DNA from: CAYFZR01 sp046760505 [NCBI: Candidatus Hydrothermarchaeota archaeon]
Lineage (GTDB): Archaea; CAYFZR01
Assembly: GCA_046760505.1 (NCBI GenBank)
Contig: JBHIEG010000010.1
Span: 1-64,000, forward strand
Length of the DNA: 64,000 bases
Direction of reading: 5' to 3'
A program made the position numbers and the translations under genes. Below are positions 7,155 to 15,701 of this stretch, in pieces. Under the pieces are notes generated by a model, which worked only from the letters and a program-made list of their open reading frames with translations, did no database searches and had not been told where the DNA came from. The first letter of the stretch is position 1; every line of letters begins with the position of its first letter.

Positions 7155-8216
7155 ATGTCTGTTCCGATGATTTCTACTCAAACATTTCGTTTACAGGACT
7201 CTGAGTTTGACAGCGAACTCAGAGATATAGTTGCCCAATCAAGGACCAATATCATCGTAATCGGTTTAGGCGGCGCCGGATGTAATACGGTAAACAGGTT
7301 AAAAGAAGTGGGTATATCCGGAGCAAAAACGGTTGCCTTAAATACGGATGCCCAATCTTTATACTACACCAGAGCCGATGTCAAGATACTGGCGGGCAGA
7401 AACAGCACGAAAGGAAGAGGTGCGGGCGGAGATCCTGAACTGGGATACCAAGCCGCACAGGAAAACATTGAGGATCTTAAGAGTGTGATGATGGGCGCAG
7501 ATTTGGTTTTCATAACTCTCGGTCTAGGAGGAGGCACAGGAACAGGTTCAGCACCTTTGGTTGCAAAGATCTCAAAAAAGATGGGCGCAATAACAATAGG
7601 AGTTGTTACCCTTCCCTTTAGAAATGAGGGAATCGTAAGATCGAAGAAGGCAATGGAAGGTCTAGAAAAACTTCAAAAGGAAGCAGACAATGTAATAGTT
7701 ATATCAAACGATAAATTATTGAATTTAGCACCTGATTTACCATTAAAAAGCGCCTTTAAGCTCACAGATGAAGTATTGACTTTGTTCTTAAAAAGCCTGA
7801 CCGAAATGATACTAAAACCCGGGCTAGTTAACTTAGACTTCGCAGATGTTAGGTCAATACTCCAAAATGAGAAACTAGCGATGCTGGGAGTTGGCGAAGC
7901 CTATGGAAAAGATAGGGTACTTCATGCTATAAAATCTGCCCTTGAGAATCCTCTCCTGGACCTAGAGGTAAAAAGAGCAAAGAAAGCCCTTATTCACATA
8001 ACAGCCGGCTCTGAAATAAAAATAGATGAAATAAAAGATGGCATTTCTTTTGTTCAGTCCATTGTGGGAGAAGATGCCCATATAATCTGGGGTCTCCAAG
8101 TGGATGAAGATTTGAAAGACACGGTAAGGGTTATGATAATTTTAACAGGTATGGACAGAAAAGTTGAAGTGCACAGAGAATTGAGTGAGGAACTTGGATT
8201 AGTTGTTTATGGGTGA
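7155..8216 (+). CDS. ftsZ: cell division GTPase FtsZ
   Basis: A 353-residue tubulin-superfamily GTPase that polymerises into the division ring. The Rossmann start is GLGGAGCNTVNRL (about residue 37), the G-box is GLGGGTGTGSAP (about 122), and the T7 synergy region is around the conserved DEVLTLFLK to NLDFADVR stretch. The length is typical for archaeal FtsZ with a short N-terminal extension. It starts at ATG 7155 after AGGTGA. It is first in a tight operon with a small GTPase and a wHTH gene. A second, divergent tubulin-family protein lies at 54540. Confidence 0.97.
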   Translation: MSVPMISTQTFRLQDSEFDSELRDIVAQSRTNIIVIGLGGAGCNTVNRLKEVGISGAKTVALNTDAQSLYYTRADVKILAGRNSTKGRGAGGDPELGYQAAQENIEDLKSVMMGADLVFITLGLGGGTGTGSAPLVAKISKKMGAITIGVVTLPFRNEGIVRSKKAMEGLEKLQKEADNVIVISNDKLLNLAPDLPLKSAFKLTDEVLTLFLKSLTEMILKPGLVNLDFADVRSILQNEKLAMLGVGEAYGKDRVLHAIKSALENPLLDLEVKRAKKALIHITAGSEIKIDEIKDGISFVQSIVGEDAHIIWGLQVDEDLKDTVRVMIILTGMDRKVEVHRELSEELGLVVYG

Positions 8217-8220
8217 TTTT

Positions 8221-8718
8221 ATGAGGAAAAAAGACAAGACAAAAATGAATAGAGTCAAATTTCTGATTACAGGATCCTATAACTCGGGAAAGACAACCGT
8301 GATGGAAAGTTTAATTGGAAACATAGTGAAGGTAGAATATAACGGTACCACGGTTGCTTTAGACTATGGGAAACTAAAAGTCAATAGCAAAGAAGTACAT
8401 TTGTTTGGTACGCCGGGACAGGAAAGATTTAAGTTTATGCGTGACATACTAAGTAAAGGTATAGATGGTGGGGTACTGGTAGTTGACAGCACCTTGCCCA
8501 TAACCAAGCATGACCAAGAAATAATAAGGGAATTTAGATCAGCAAAAATTCCCTTCGTGGTATTTGCAAACAAAAGAGATCTACCAGATGCCCTGCCTCT
8601 CCAAGAATTTGACGTAGGAGTCCCTGTGATACCCACAATCGCAAAAAGTGGGGAAAATCTGCATAAAGGAATTGAAATCCTACTTGAGATGAGAATCAGA
8701 GGAGGGTTCCGAAATTAA
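8221..8718 (+). CDS. small Ras/Rab-like GTPase
   Basis: A 165-residue single-domain GTPase. G1 is GSYNSGKTT (about residue 17), switch II is FGTPGQERFKFM with the catalytic-type Gln, G4 is NKRD and G5 lies near TIAKSG. It resembles archaeal/bacterial Rab-like and MglA-like switches, often found with regulatory partners. ATG 8221 follows GGTGAT, which is embedded in the end of ftsZ, four bases after its stop. The gene order ftsZ-GTPase suggests a link to division or polarity, but this is inferred only from context. Confidence 0.85.
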   Translation: MRKKDKTKMNRVKFLITGSYNSGKTTVMESLIGNIVKVEYNGTTVALDYGKLKVNSKEVHLFGTPGQERFKFMRDILSKGIDGGVLVVDSTLPITKHDQEIIREFRSAKIPFVVFANKRDLPDALPLQEFDVGVPVIPTIAKSGENLHKGIEILLEMRIRGGFRN

Positions 8719-8902
8719 TCAGGTTAAATTAACTCACGTTGAGACCAAAGTTCTGGAATTCGTTAAAAGAGGAGAGTTTAAGAATATAACACAGTGTGCT
8801 CAGACCTTAAAGTACCCGGTGGTAACCATTCTTGAAACCTTAAAGTCTCTGGAAAAGAAGGGCTTAATAGAGAAAGTGGATATAAAGACGGGTAAAAGCT
8901 AA
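8714..8902 (+). CDS. small wHTH protein with candidate ATT start
   Basis: An open frame encodes about 62 residues with a typical winged-helix pattern: a helix with VETKVLEFVKRG, a recognition-type helix with YPVVTILETLKSLEKKGLI, then a short wing. There is no ATG, GTG or TTG before the middle of the domain. GGAGG at 8701-8705 sits eight bases before ATT 8714, which overlaps the stop codon of the GTPase gene (AATTAA). An ATT start with translational coupling, or a +1 frameshift fusion to the GTPase, would explain it. The coding nature looks good; the exact start is uncertain. Confidence 0.6.
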   Translation: MNQVKLTHVETKVLEFVKRGEFKNITQCAQTLKYPVVTILETLKSLEKKGLIEKVDIKTGKS

Positions 8903-9035
8903 TCTTTTTTATCGATCCATAGAGTTCATTTGTTTTTCAGTTCCATTATCAAAACTGGCAATACTTGCCGCATCCAATTATTTATTAGTAATTATTTTAT
9001 AAGAAAGTAATCTACCTTCTTTAGGGGTAACCGAT

Positions 9036-9839
9036 ATGTTCGAGTTTACGGAAGAAGAGATCAAAAGGTACAGCAGGCAAATAATACTTAAAGAAGTAGG
9101 AGGAAAAGGTCAAAAGAAATTGAGGGAGGCAAAAGTACTTATAATCGGGGCGGGAGGCCTAGGATCTCCAAGTTCAATATATCTGGCTGCGGCAGGTATC
9201 GGAACGATAGGGATTGTAGACTTCGATGTGGTTGATGTAAGCAACCTTCAAAGACAAATACTCCACGGGACAAAGGACATTGGCAGAGATAAGGTTGATT
9301 CTGCAAGGGAGACATTGGAAGACATTAATCCAAATATCACCGTGAATACATATAAAACATTGCTAAGCCCTGACAACGTTCTTGATTTGATAAAAGAATA
9401 CGATTTGGTTGTAGATGGCACAGACAACTTTCCTACAAGGTACCTAGTCAACGATGCATGCGTGATATTGAACAAACCCTTGTTCTACGGAAGTGTTTTC
9501 AGATTTGAGGGGCAGGTATCGGTATTCATACCTCGTGAAACCGCTTGTTATAGATGCGTATTTCCGGAGCGTCCACCAGAAGGTTTTGTTCCAAGTTGCG
9601 CTGAAGGTGGCGTGCTCGGAGTTGTCCCGGGAATTATCGGGCTCATGCAGGCAAACGAGGTGATAAAGTACATAGTGGGTATCGGCGAACTGCTTAAAAA
9701 TAGACTGCTAATATTCGATGCGCTCCATGGAGATCTGACGCAAATAAAACTCGAGAGAGATCCTAAGTGTATTGTATGCGGAGATACTCCGACCATAAAA
9801 GACGTAGAGATGTTTGATTACGGACAGGTATGCATATAG
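9036..9839 (+). CDS. moeB: MoeB/ThiF-family adenylyltransferase
   Basis: A 267-residue E1-like enzyme that adenylates the C-terminal Gly of ubiquitin-like sulfur carriers (MoaD, ThiS, SAMP). It shows the nucleotide-binding IIGAGGLGSPSS (about residue 37), the Arg-containing RQILH loop, the DGTDNFPTRYL motif, a catalytic-Cys region VPSCAEGGVLG and two zinc CxxC pairs (CYRC and CIVC). No rhodanese domain is attached. It overlaps the region just before tusA and leads a sulfur-handling operon with SepCysS. It could serve molybdopterin, thiamine or tRNA thiolation; the context points to sulfur transfer to SepCysS. Confidence 0.88.
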   Translation: MFEFTEEEIKRYSRQIILKEVGGKGQKKLREAKVLIIGAGGLGSPSSIYLAAAGIGTIGIVDFDVVDVSNLQRQILHGTKDIGRDKVDSARETLEDINPNITVNTYKTLLSPDNVLDLIKEYDLVVDGTDNFPTRYLVNDACVILNKPLFYGSVFRFEGQVSVFIPRETACYRCVFPERPPEGFVPSCAEGGVLGVVPGIIGLMQANEVIKYIVGIGELLKNRLLIFDALHGDLTQIKLERDPKCIVCGDTPTIKDVEMFDYGQVCI

Positions 9840-9847
9840 GTGATAGG

Positions 9848-10084
9848 ATGGAAGTAGATGAAGTTCTAGATCTCAGGGGAGAAGTCTGTCCATACACATT
9901 CGTAAAATCAAAATTAAAGGTAGAGACCATGGAGCCGGGAAAGACGCTAAAAATAATATTGGATCACGAACCAGCCACCAAAAATGTTCCAAGAAGTTTA
10001 AAGGGAGAAGGTCACGAGATCATTTCCCTAGAGAAAGTGGAAGAGGGTCTATGGCATCTTTATGTTAGGGTTGGCGAGGTTTAA
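9848..10084 (+). CDS. TusA-family sulfur carrier
   Basis: A 78-residue TusA/SirA-like protein (two-layer alpha/beta). It contains LDLRGEVCPYTFVKSK, with the persulfide-bearing Cys at residue 14; the usual CPxP is CPYT here. ATG 9848 follows AGGTGAT. It sits two bases before SepCysS and eight after moeB, so it is a strong candidate for the protein that delivers sulfur to SepCysS. That role is inference from gene order; the family's persulfide chemistry is established. Confidence 0.85.
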   Translation: MEVDEVLDLRGEVCPYTFVKSKLKVETMEPGKTLKIILDHEPATKNVPRSLKGEGHEIISLEKVEEGLWHLYVRVGEV

Positions 10085-10086
10085 GG

Positions 10087-11280
10087 ATGGATGTTGCCCG
10101 GCTAAAAAGATACGCTGATATTTCCAGGACCTTAGAGGAGGATTATGTCAACATACAGCCCATACAGAGGGGCGGAGTACTTACCAAAGAAGCAAGGAAA
10201 ATTCTGGTAGATTATGGCGATGGATACAGCATGTGCGACCATTGCCTGGCTGGAAGGTTGGATCTGTTAGAGAATCCGCCCGTACAGGAATTTTTGAGAG
10301 ATGTATCAGAATTTCTTGATATGGATGAGGCTAGACTCACCGCAGGATGCAGACACGCAAAATGGGTAGTATTCAATTCTATCTGCAAGAAAGGAAGTAC
10401 TATTGTAATAGATTCTTTAGCGCATTACACCACATATCTATCTGCAGAAGCCGCAGGGATAAACGTGGTTGAGGTTCCTCACTCAGGGTATCCTGAGTAC
10501 AAGATAAACCTAGATGGATACGTGGATAAGATAGAAGAAGTAAAGAAAGAAACAGGCAAGTATCCAGACCTTCTCGTGCTCACCCACGTTGACTACATCT
10601 ATGGAAATCTATGCGATGCGAGAAAGGTTGGAGATATTGCAGAGGAATACGATATTCCATTTCTGTTAAACGCTGCCTATACCGCTGGAGTAATGCCTGT
10701 TTCTGGCAAAAAATTGAAAGCAGACTTTATTGCCTGCAGCGGTCATAAGAGCTGGGCTGCTGCCGCGCCCGTAGGAATTCTCGCCACCAACTATGAATAC
10801 ATGGACAAGATCTTCAGGAAATCTGAAATAAAAGGCACCTGGAGCGGTCGTTCGTTTCCTCGCAAGGAAGTGAGCCTTTTTGGATGTCCGCCAGCGATGG
10901 GTGTTACCGCTGCTACGCTAATGGCAAGCTTTCCTGTCGTCGTGCAAAGGATAAATCACTGGAAGGATGAGATAGAAAAGACCAGATATCTTGTAAACGA
11001 ACTTGAGAAAATTAAAGATGTTCACCAATTAGGTGTAAAGCCAAAGGAACATCACTTAATTCACATGGAAGCTCCCTCTTTTCATAATATCGCTAAAAAG
11101 CATCCTAGGAAGGGGTGGTTCCTCTACGACGAATTAAAAGATAGAAAGATAACAGGCATCCAATCAGGATTAACGAAGCACTTCAAGCTCTCCGTATATG
11201 GCTTAAGCTGGTCTCAGGTAGAATACGTGGCAAATTCCTTCAAAGATCTTGCAGAGAAATACGACATACCGGTGGAATGA
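10087..11280 (+). CDS. pscS: Sep-tRNA:Cys-tRNA synthase (SepCysS)
   Basis: A 397-residue PLP enzyme that converts O-phosphoseryl-tRNA(Cys) to Cys-tRNA(Cys), the second step of tRNA-dependent cysteine formation after SepRS. It has the signature NIQPIQRGGVL (residues 22-32), the PLP lysine in SGHKSW (K221) and three cysteines at the positions needed in characterised enzymes (C50 and C53 in MCDHC, C267 in FGCPP). SepRS is not in the window. The operon supplies likely sulfur-relay partners. The length and motifs fit the family well. Confidence 0.95.
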   Translation: MDVARLKRYADISRTLEEDYVNIQPIQRGGVLTKEARKILVDYGDGYSMCDHCLAGRLDLLENPPVQEFLRDVSEFLDMDEARLTAGCRHAKWVVFNSICKKGSTIVIDSLAHYTTYLSAEAAGINVVEVPHSGYPEYKINLDGYVDKIEEVKKETGKYPDLLVLTHVDYIYGNLCDARKVGDIAEEYDIPFLLNAAYTAGVMPVSGKKLKADFIACSGHKSWAAAAPVGILATNYEYMDKIFRKSEIKGTWSGRSFPRKEVSLFGCPPAMGVTAATLMASFPVVVQRINHWKDEIEKTRYLVNELEKIKDVHQLGVKPKEHHLIHMEAPSFHNIAKKHPRKGWFLYDELKDRKITGIQSGLTKHFKLSVYGLSWSQVEYVANSFKDLAEKYDIPVE

Positions 11281-11281
11281 T

Positions 11282-12280
11282 ATGGCAACAAAATGGAAGG
11301 AAATAAAAAAGGAGTTTAGAGAGCACTTCAGAACGAAATACGACCCTGTAGGAGTTAAGTTACTGAAAGAAAGACCAGACAATGTTATTGAAACAAACGA
11401 CCCTCTACGCTACTGTCAGTATGTAAAAAAGGCTGCCATGCTTGGAGAAAAATTCATATTAGATGATAAAAGTTTCTCCTGTCCAAACTGTTTATTTACC
11501 CTCGGATTTAAGGAGCCGGTTTATGGAGATATAGAGCCAAGGATAAAACCTGCTAACACAAAGGCCATTATGATAGCACCTCTAGGAGATATCGAAGATC
11601 CTGACGTAATTCTCACCATATTAACTCCCATACAGGTTATGGAGATATCAAGAGTGATCTATAAGGATAAAAACGAATCCATGGTAGCATGCTTCAAGGG
11701 TGAGAGAGCCGTATGCGGTGAGGCTACTGCAAAGCCCTATATGGAAAACGGAATTAACGTAACCATGCTATGCCAAGGTGCAAGATTATTTGGTCCATAT
11801 AGCGAAAAAGAGATGGTAATGGGTTTTAAAACAGAAAAATTCCTCGATATGATGCAAAGGAAACAGGAAATCGAGGAGATTGGCAAGGGACTCTGTGGAT
11901 GTATAGTGGATGATGTTCCAAGTGGAGCGATCGATAAACTGGAGAAAATAGGATTTGAAAAAGGAACTGATTACTTTTTCGGCTACGTAGAAGATAACCT
12001 AATAAGAATATATCTTAACAAAGACGAGCACGGAGAATTTAACAAAATAACTTTACATCTACCCCTGAAACTTAATGGAGACATTAACCGCGTTCTGGAT
12101 ATTCTCTCATCAGAGTACATGGTCAACCACCAAGTTAGGGACAACTGGCTGGATCTCTCCATAGTGCTGAATGCCAAAGATGAAAGCATAAACATGCATA
12201 CGGGCCAGGGAATAGAAATCATTAAAGACTACGCCAACAAACTGATTGAAATTGGAAACAGGATTAAAAGGGTTGTTTAA
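11282..12280 (+). CDS. DUF169 family protein
   Basis: A 332-residue protein. The first two thirds match DUF169 (FREHFRTKYDPVGVKLL near the start; RYCQYVKKAA; cysteine-containing SFSCPNC and AVCGEAT). The C-terminal third looks like an extra alpha/beta domain with CGCIVDDVPSG. The conserved cysteines could bind a cofactor or metal. The biochemical function is unknown. ATG 11282 follows GGTGGAATGAT that overlaps the end of SepCysS; the next gene's ATG overlaps this stop (TAATG). It is therefore part of the sulfur operon. Confidence 0.75.
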   Translation: MATKWKEIKKEFREHFRTKYDPVGVKLLKERPDNVIETNDPLRYCQYVKKAAMLGEKFILDDKSFSCPNCLFTLGFKEPVYGDIEPRIKPANTKAIMIAPLGDIEDPDVILTILTPIQVMEISRVIYKDKNESMVACFKGERAVCGEATAKPYMENGINVTMLCQGARLFGPYSEKEMVMGFKTEKFLDMMQRKQEIEEIGKGLCGCIVDDVPSGAIDKLEKIGFEKGTDYFFGYVEDNLIRIYLNKDEHGEFNKITLHLPLKLNGDINRVLDILSSEYMVNHQVRDNWLDLSIVLNAKDESINMHTGQGIEIIKDYANKLIEIGNRIKRVV

Positions 12281-12540
12281 TGATTAAAATAGAGGTGTTT
12301 ACAACTCCTTCATGTCGTTACTGCCCCTATGCTTTAGATGTGGTCATGCGTGCCTCGAGAGAATTTGACAACGTAATCGTGGAAGAAATAGATGTCTCCA
12401 CCAAAGAGGGAAAAAAAAGAGCAAGAGATCTTAATGTGTTGAACACACCAACCATAGCAATAAATGGAACCATCTATTTTTCTGGAGTACCCAGTAAAAA
12501 AGCGGTTGTTAAGGCCATAAGCGATATATCTGGAAATTGA
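12280..12540 (+). CDS. glutaredoxin-like thioredoxin-fold protein
   Basis: An 86-residue small thioredoxin-fold protein with the redox site CRYC (residues 12-15), cis-Pro region NTPTIAI and GVPSKKAVVKAI, similar to MTH895-type archaeal redoxins. It is the last gene of the moeB-tusA-SepCysS-DUF169 operon and its ATG overlaps the preceding stop. A role in reducing persulfide or disulfide intermediates is likely by context. Confidence 0.85.
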   Translation: MIKIEVFTTPSCRYCPYALDVVMRASREFDNVIVEEIDVSTKEGKKRARDLNVLNTPTIAINGTIYFSGVPSKKAVVKAISDISGN

Positions 12541-12611
12541 TTTTTTAATTCCCGAATTTCGGAACGCAAACGATAAATACTATAATTCTGACTATTAGAA
12601 GATGTGGAAAC

Positions 12612-13340
12612 GTGGAGAAGATAAAAACAGGTATCAGAGGTCTTGACGGTATATTATATGGAGGTCTTCCAAAGGAGAAAGTGATTCTGGTTACAGGGGG
12701 TCCCGGAACCGGGAAGAGTATATTTTGCATGCAATTTTTATACAACGGTGCAAAGGAATACGGCGAGCCAGGAGTTTTTGTCGCGATAGAGGAGAGACCA
12801 AAAGATATCCGGGAAAATATGAAGAGTCTTGGATGGGATATCAAGGAATTAGAAGACAAAAAACTTCTGGCAATAATCGATGCTGCTTCCGCAAGACATG
12901 GTATACCAAGCGAGGAAAAATACGTTGAATCAAGAGTTTTTGACATCGATACCCTGATACACAAGATCGTTACAGTGGTAGAAGAAATCGGTGCAAAAAG
13001 GATAGTCATCGATTCGATACCTTCTCTAGGCTTGAGGTTAAGTGAAGATGAATTAAGAGCAGCGATTTATAGGTTGCAGGGCTTGCTCCTTGAATTAGGA
13101 TGTACCACTTTTATAGTTTCAGAAATAAAATCTGGAAGCGATGAAATCAGCAGATATGGATTCGAAGAGTTCATTTCCCATGGCGTCATTATCCTAGAAC
13201 TTGTCGAACACTCAGGAGACATGATAAGAAGGCTTTGGGTAAGGAAGATGCGGGGAACACCCCATAAGATGAAGAAGTATCCTTTCGAAATTACTTCCGA
13301 AGGAATCGTAATCTATCCAACCGAAGAGTTGGGAACTTAG
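12612..13340 (+). CDS. KaiC-like RecA-fold ATPase
   Basis: A 242-residue single-domain KaiC homologue: KTGIRGLDGILYGGLP, Walker A GGPGTGKS, Walker B RIVIDSIPSL, and the C-terminal RKMRGTPHKMKKYPFEI. It starts at GTG 12612 with a weak ribosome-binding site; a TATA-like ATAAATACTAT is about 35 bases upstream. Four bases separate it from a second KaiC-like gene. The function is unknown; archaeal homologues are proposed signalling ATPases. Confidence 0.85.
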   Translation: MEKIKTGIRGLDGILYGGLPKEKVILVTGGPGTGKSIFCMQFLYNGAKEYGEPGVFVAIEERPKDIRENMKSLGWDIKELEDKKLLAIIDAASARHGIPSEEKYVESRVFDIDTLIHKIVTVVEEIGAKRIVIDSIPSLGLRLSEDELRAAIYRLQGLLLELGCTTFIVSEIKSGSDEISRYGFEEFISHGVIILELVEHSGDMIRRLWVRKMRGTPHKMKKYPFEITSEGIVIYPTEELGT

Positions 13341-13344
13341 TCTT

Positions 13345-14088
13345 ATGAAGCGGATGAAAACCGGAATTGACGAACTGGACAAAATGCTCGAGGGTGGTTA
13401 TCCTGTTCCATCTATTGTACTGATCCTCGGCGACAGCGGTAGTGGAAAAAGCATTTTTGCCCAGCAATTCCTATGGAAAGGTATAAAAGAGGGAGAAAAT
13501 AACCTCTACATTTCTATAGATCACTCACCATCGGAAATAAGGGAATCTATGTCCAAATTTGGTTGGAATTATAACAAAAAAGATTTAAACATTTTAGATT
13601 GCTATTCTGAGAGATTAGGCTTTGCGCATGGAGGAAATAAGTACGTAGAAAATCCCTACAACCTCAACAATTTGTACAGGGTGATATCAGAATCCATAGA
13701 AAACAGCGAAAATCAGAGGAATACCAGACTGGTTTTAGATTCAGCCTCCACTTTAATTATGCGCACCGATTTCAATACTATTTACCGGTTCTTTCAGAAG
13801 TTTGCGGGATATTTAATGTCCAAGGATGCAGTCGGATTGATTACATTGCACAAAGGAATGCACAACAGTTACATCGAGAACTCTATGAGACAAATCTGCA
13901 ACGGAGTTTTACATTTAATGAGGGAATGGGAAGAATATGCAATGACCCTTAGCCTTTTACTAAAAAAGACCTGGAAAAGCAGGCAAATAAGACGCTATAT
14001 CTGGATAGATAGAATGCATGCAACGAAACATACCACAGAGGTATATTCATTTAGCATCGATGACCACGGAATCAAGATCATAAGATAA
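13345..14088 (+). CDS. KaiC-like RecA-fold ATPase, divergent
   Basis: A 247-residue KaiC-superfamily protein: KTGIDELDKMLEGGYP and Walker A GDSGSGKS. The C-terminal end RMHATKHTTEVYSFSI is the equivalent of the KMRxTxH motif. It is more divergent than its upstream neighbour, with LVLDSASTLIM as Walker B. The pair is probably an operon and may form a hetero-oligomer, which is speculative. Confidence 0.78.
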   Translation: MKRMKTGIDELDKMLEGGYPVPSIVLILGDSGSGKSIFAQQFLWKGIKEGENNLYISIDHSPSEIRESMSKFGWNYNKKDLNILDCYSERLGFAHGGNKYVENPYNLNNLYRVISESIENSENQRNTRLVLDSASTLIMRTDFNTIYRFFQKFAGYLMSKDAVGLITLHKGMHNSYIENSMRQICNGVLHLMREWEEYAMTLSLLLKKTWKSRQIRRYIWIDRMHATKHTTEVYSFSIDDHGIKIIR

Positions 14089-14268
14089 TTTTTTTCAGAT
14101 ATTTTTACTCATTTTCATCAAACTTACATAGTTTAGCATAATTGACTCACTTTTTATCACATTTGTTTTACTTCTTTTAATAATCTAAAAAGAGGCATTT
14201 TTGAAATGTTTTCCACTATTTTTGTATAGATAAAATATAATTTGTTATAATGTCAAAATATACATAGT

Positions 14269-14664
14269 ATGTTAGCAAAAATCATCAATAGATCAAAAGA
14301 TGTTGCGAGAAAAAGGGAAAACAAAACATATCTTTTTGTGGTAGATTCAGAAACAGGAATATCCATATTCAAAGACCTTTACGAGACGCTTGAAAGCAAC
14401 GAATTGCTAGATATCCTTCTCCTTTACAACGAAAAAGATGTCGAGACTCTTAGACTCTTTAGGGTATTTGAAGACCTTGTTTCGAAGTTACCAAATGTCG
14501 TAGATTGTACAATAAGGGAGTGTAATGTCCAAAATCCCGCAGTCTATGCCAAATCTATTCGCATGCATTTAGCCTTAAGAGACATTGATGTAATTTTACT
14601 TTCTGAAAGAAGAGAGCCCTCTCTTGAAATGATCAATTCTCAAATCCCTATTTTAACCTACTAG
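14269..14664 (+). CDS. hypothetical protein
   Basis: A 131-residue alpha/beta protein I do not recognise. Alternating hydrophobic strands (YLFVVDS, DILLLYN, DVILLSE, IPILTY) suggest a Rossmann-like fold. It follows the KaiC pair after a 180-base AT-rich spacer with TATA-like tracts. There is no Shine-Dalgarno sequence, so it is probably leaderless from a TATA near 14230-14245. It ends four bases before the convergent kinase gene. Confidence 0.55.
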   Translation: MLAKIINRSKDVARKRENKTYLFVVDSETGISIFKDLYETLESNELLDILLLYNEKDVETLRLFRVFEDLVSKLPNVVDCTIRECNVQNPAVYAKSIRMHLALRDIDVILLSERREPSLEMINSQIPILTY

Positions 14665-14668
14665 AACA

Positions 14669-15607
14669 CTATAAACGAAAATACTCGGTAAGCAACTTTT
14701 GTCCGGTTGATAAGTCCGATTTTCTGGATATTATTAGTTTGTATAGGTCTTCAATTCTTTTTATTCTCAAATCTTTAAGGCTCTCAAAACCCCAGTTCTC
14801 CGTTTTCAAACTAGATACTATATTGCCCACTATCGCTGCTCTAAATTCATTCTTTGTGAGTATGTAACTACCCAAATAAGAGCCACAGAAGCAATCTCCA
14901 GCACCGGTAGGATCCTTTACATTGGGATTGAACAGAGAAGTTACGATATCGTACTCTCCCTGAGATATAAGAATGCATCCGAGAGTGCCTAGGGTTATTA
15001 CCACCCGGGTATCAGGATAATCTTCATAGAAAACTTTGGCAGCATTATCCGCTACCTTCGTATCCGTAAGATCTAGCGCCTCCCTTTCGTTTATAATGAA
15101 TATGTCCGAATTTTCTATTACCTCCCCTAACTGTTTTCTATATTTTCTCACGTAGTACTCATGGGAGTTAACAGATATTATAGAGTTTGTTCTTTCTCTT
15201 ATTGCTTTTATGAATCTAAGTTGTTTATTGGGATTATTTGGAGTTATATGGAATCCTTTTGCCTTTTTAAAGTAATATAGAGGTATATCGGATGGATTTA
15301 ACCATAAACCGCATCCATAGATAACATCTTCGTATATGGCTCTTGATGGGAGTCCGTATTTTATTTTAAAGTGAGTAGATCTTCCTGAGACTTGTTTTAA
15401 ACCCCTCAAATCCAGCCTAAGGCCCTTTAACGTAGCCAAGTACTCTCTGGGATAGTCACTTCCAATCCTAGAACAGATTCCTACCTTGATATCCTCAAAT
15501 ATATTTGCGGCGATCGCAGAGTAAACGGCGGCACCGCCGATCTGCTCTCTGGACTCACCCTGTATGGTTATGTGATCATAAGATGTATTGCCTATCGTTA
15601 CTATCAT
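14669..15607 (-). CDS. PfkB-family carbohydrate kinase
   Basis: A 312-residue ribokinase-fold sugar or nucleoside kinase. The N-terminal GGAAVYSA substrate region and the C-terminal anion-hole/catalytic motif DPTGAGDCF identify the family. The substrate is not predictable from sequence alone. ATG 15607 follows GTGAT; a GTG nine bases upstream lies inside that ribosome-binding site. It is divergent from the dCMP deaminase gene. Confidence 0.85.
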   Translation of the reverse strand: MIVTIGNTSYDHITIQGESREQIGGAAVYSAIAANIFEDIKVGICSRIGSDYPREYLATLKGLRLDLRGLKQVSGRSTHFKIKYGLPSRAIYEDVIYGCGLWLNPSDIPLYYFKKAKGFHITPNNPNKQLRFIKAIRERTNSIISVNSHEYYVRKYRKQLGEVIENSDIFIINEREALDLTDTKVADNAAKVFYEDYPDTRVVITLGTLGCILISQGEYDIVTSLFNPNVKDPTGAGDCFCGSYLGSYILTKNEFRAAIVGNIVSSLKTENWGFESLKDLRIKRIEDLYKLIISRKSDLSTGQKLLTEYFRL

Positions 15608-15701
15608 GATTATCACTTAATCATAACTCGCAAACCTAATAATTTTTTATAATTTTCCCATCCAAAAAGATTTTATCAACTGATTAGGAGAAGAATTTTT
15701 T

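Noticed and set aside
12545-13009. 154-codon minus-strand frame opposite the KaiC-like gene
   Set aside because: Shadow of the KaiC reading frame; composition and lack of start signals argue against coding.
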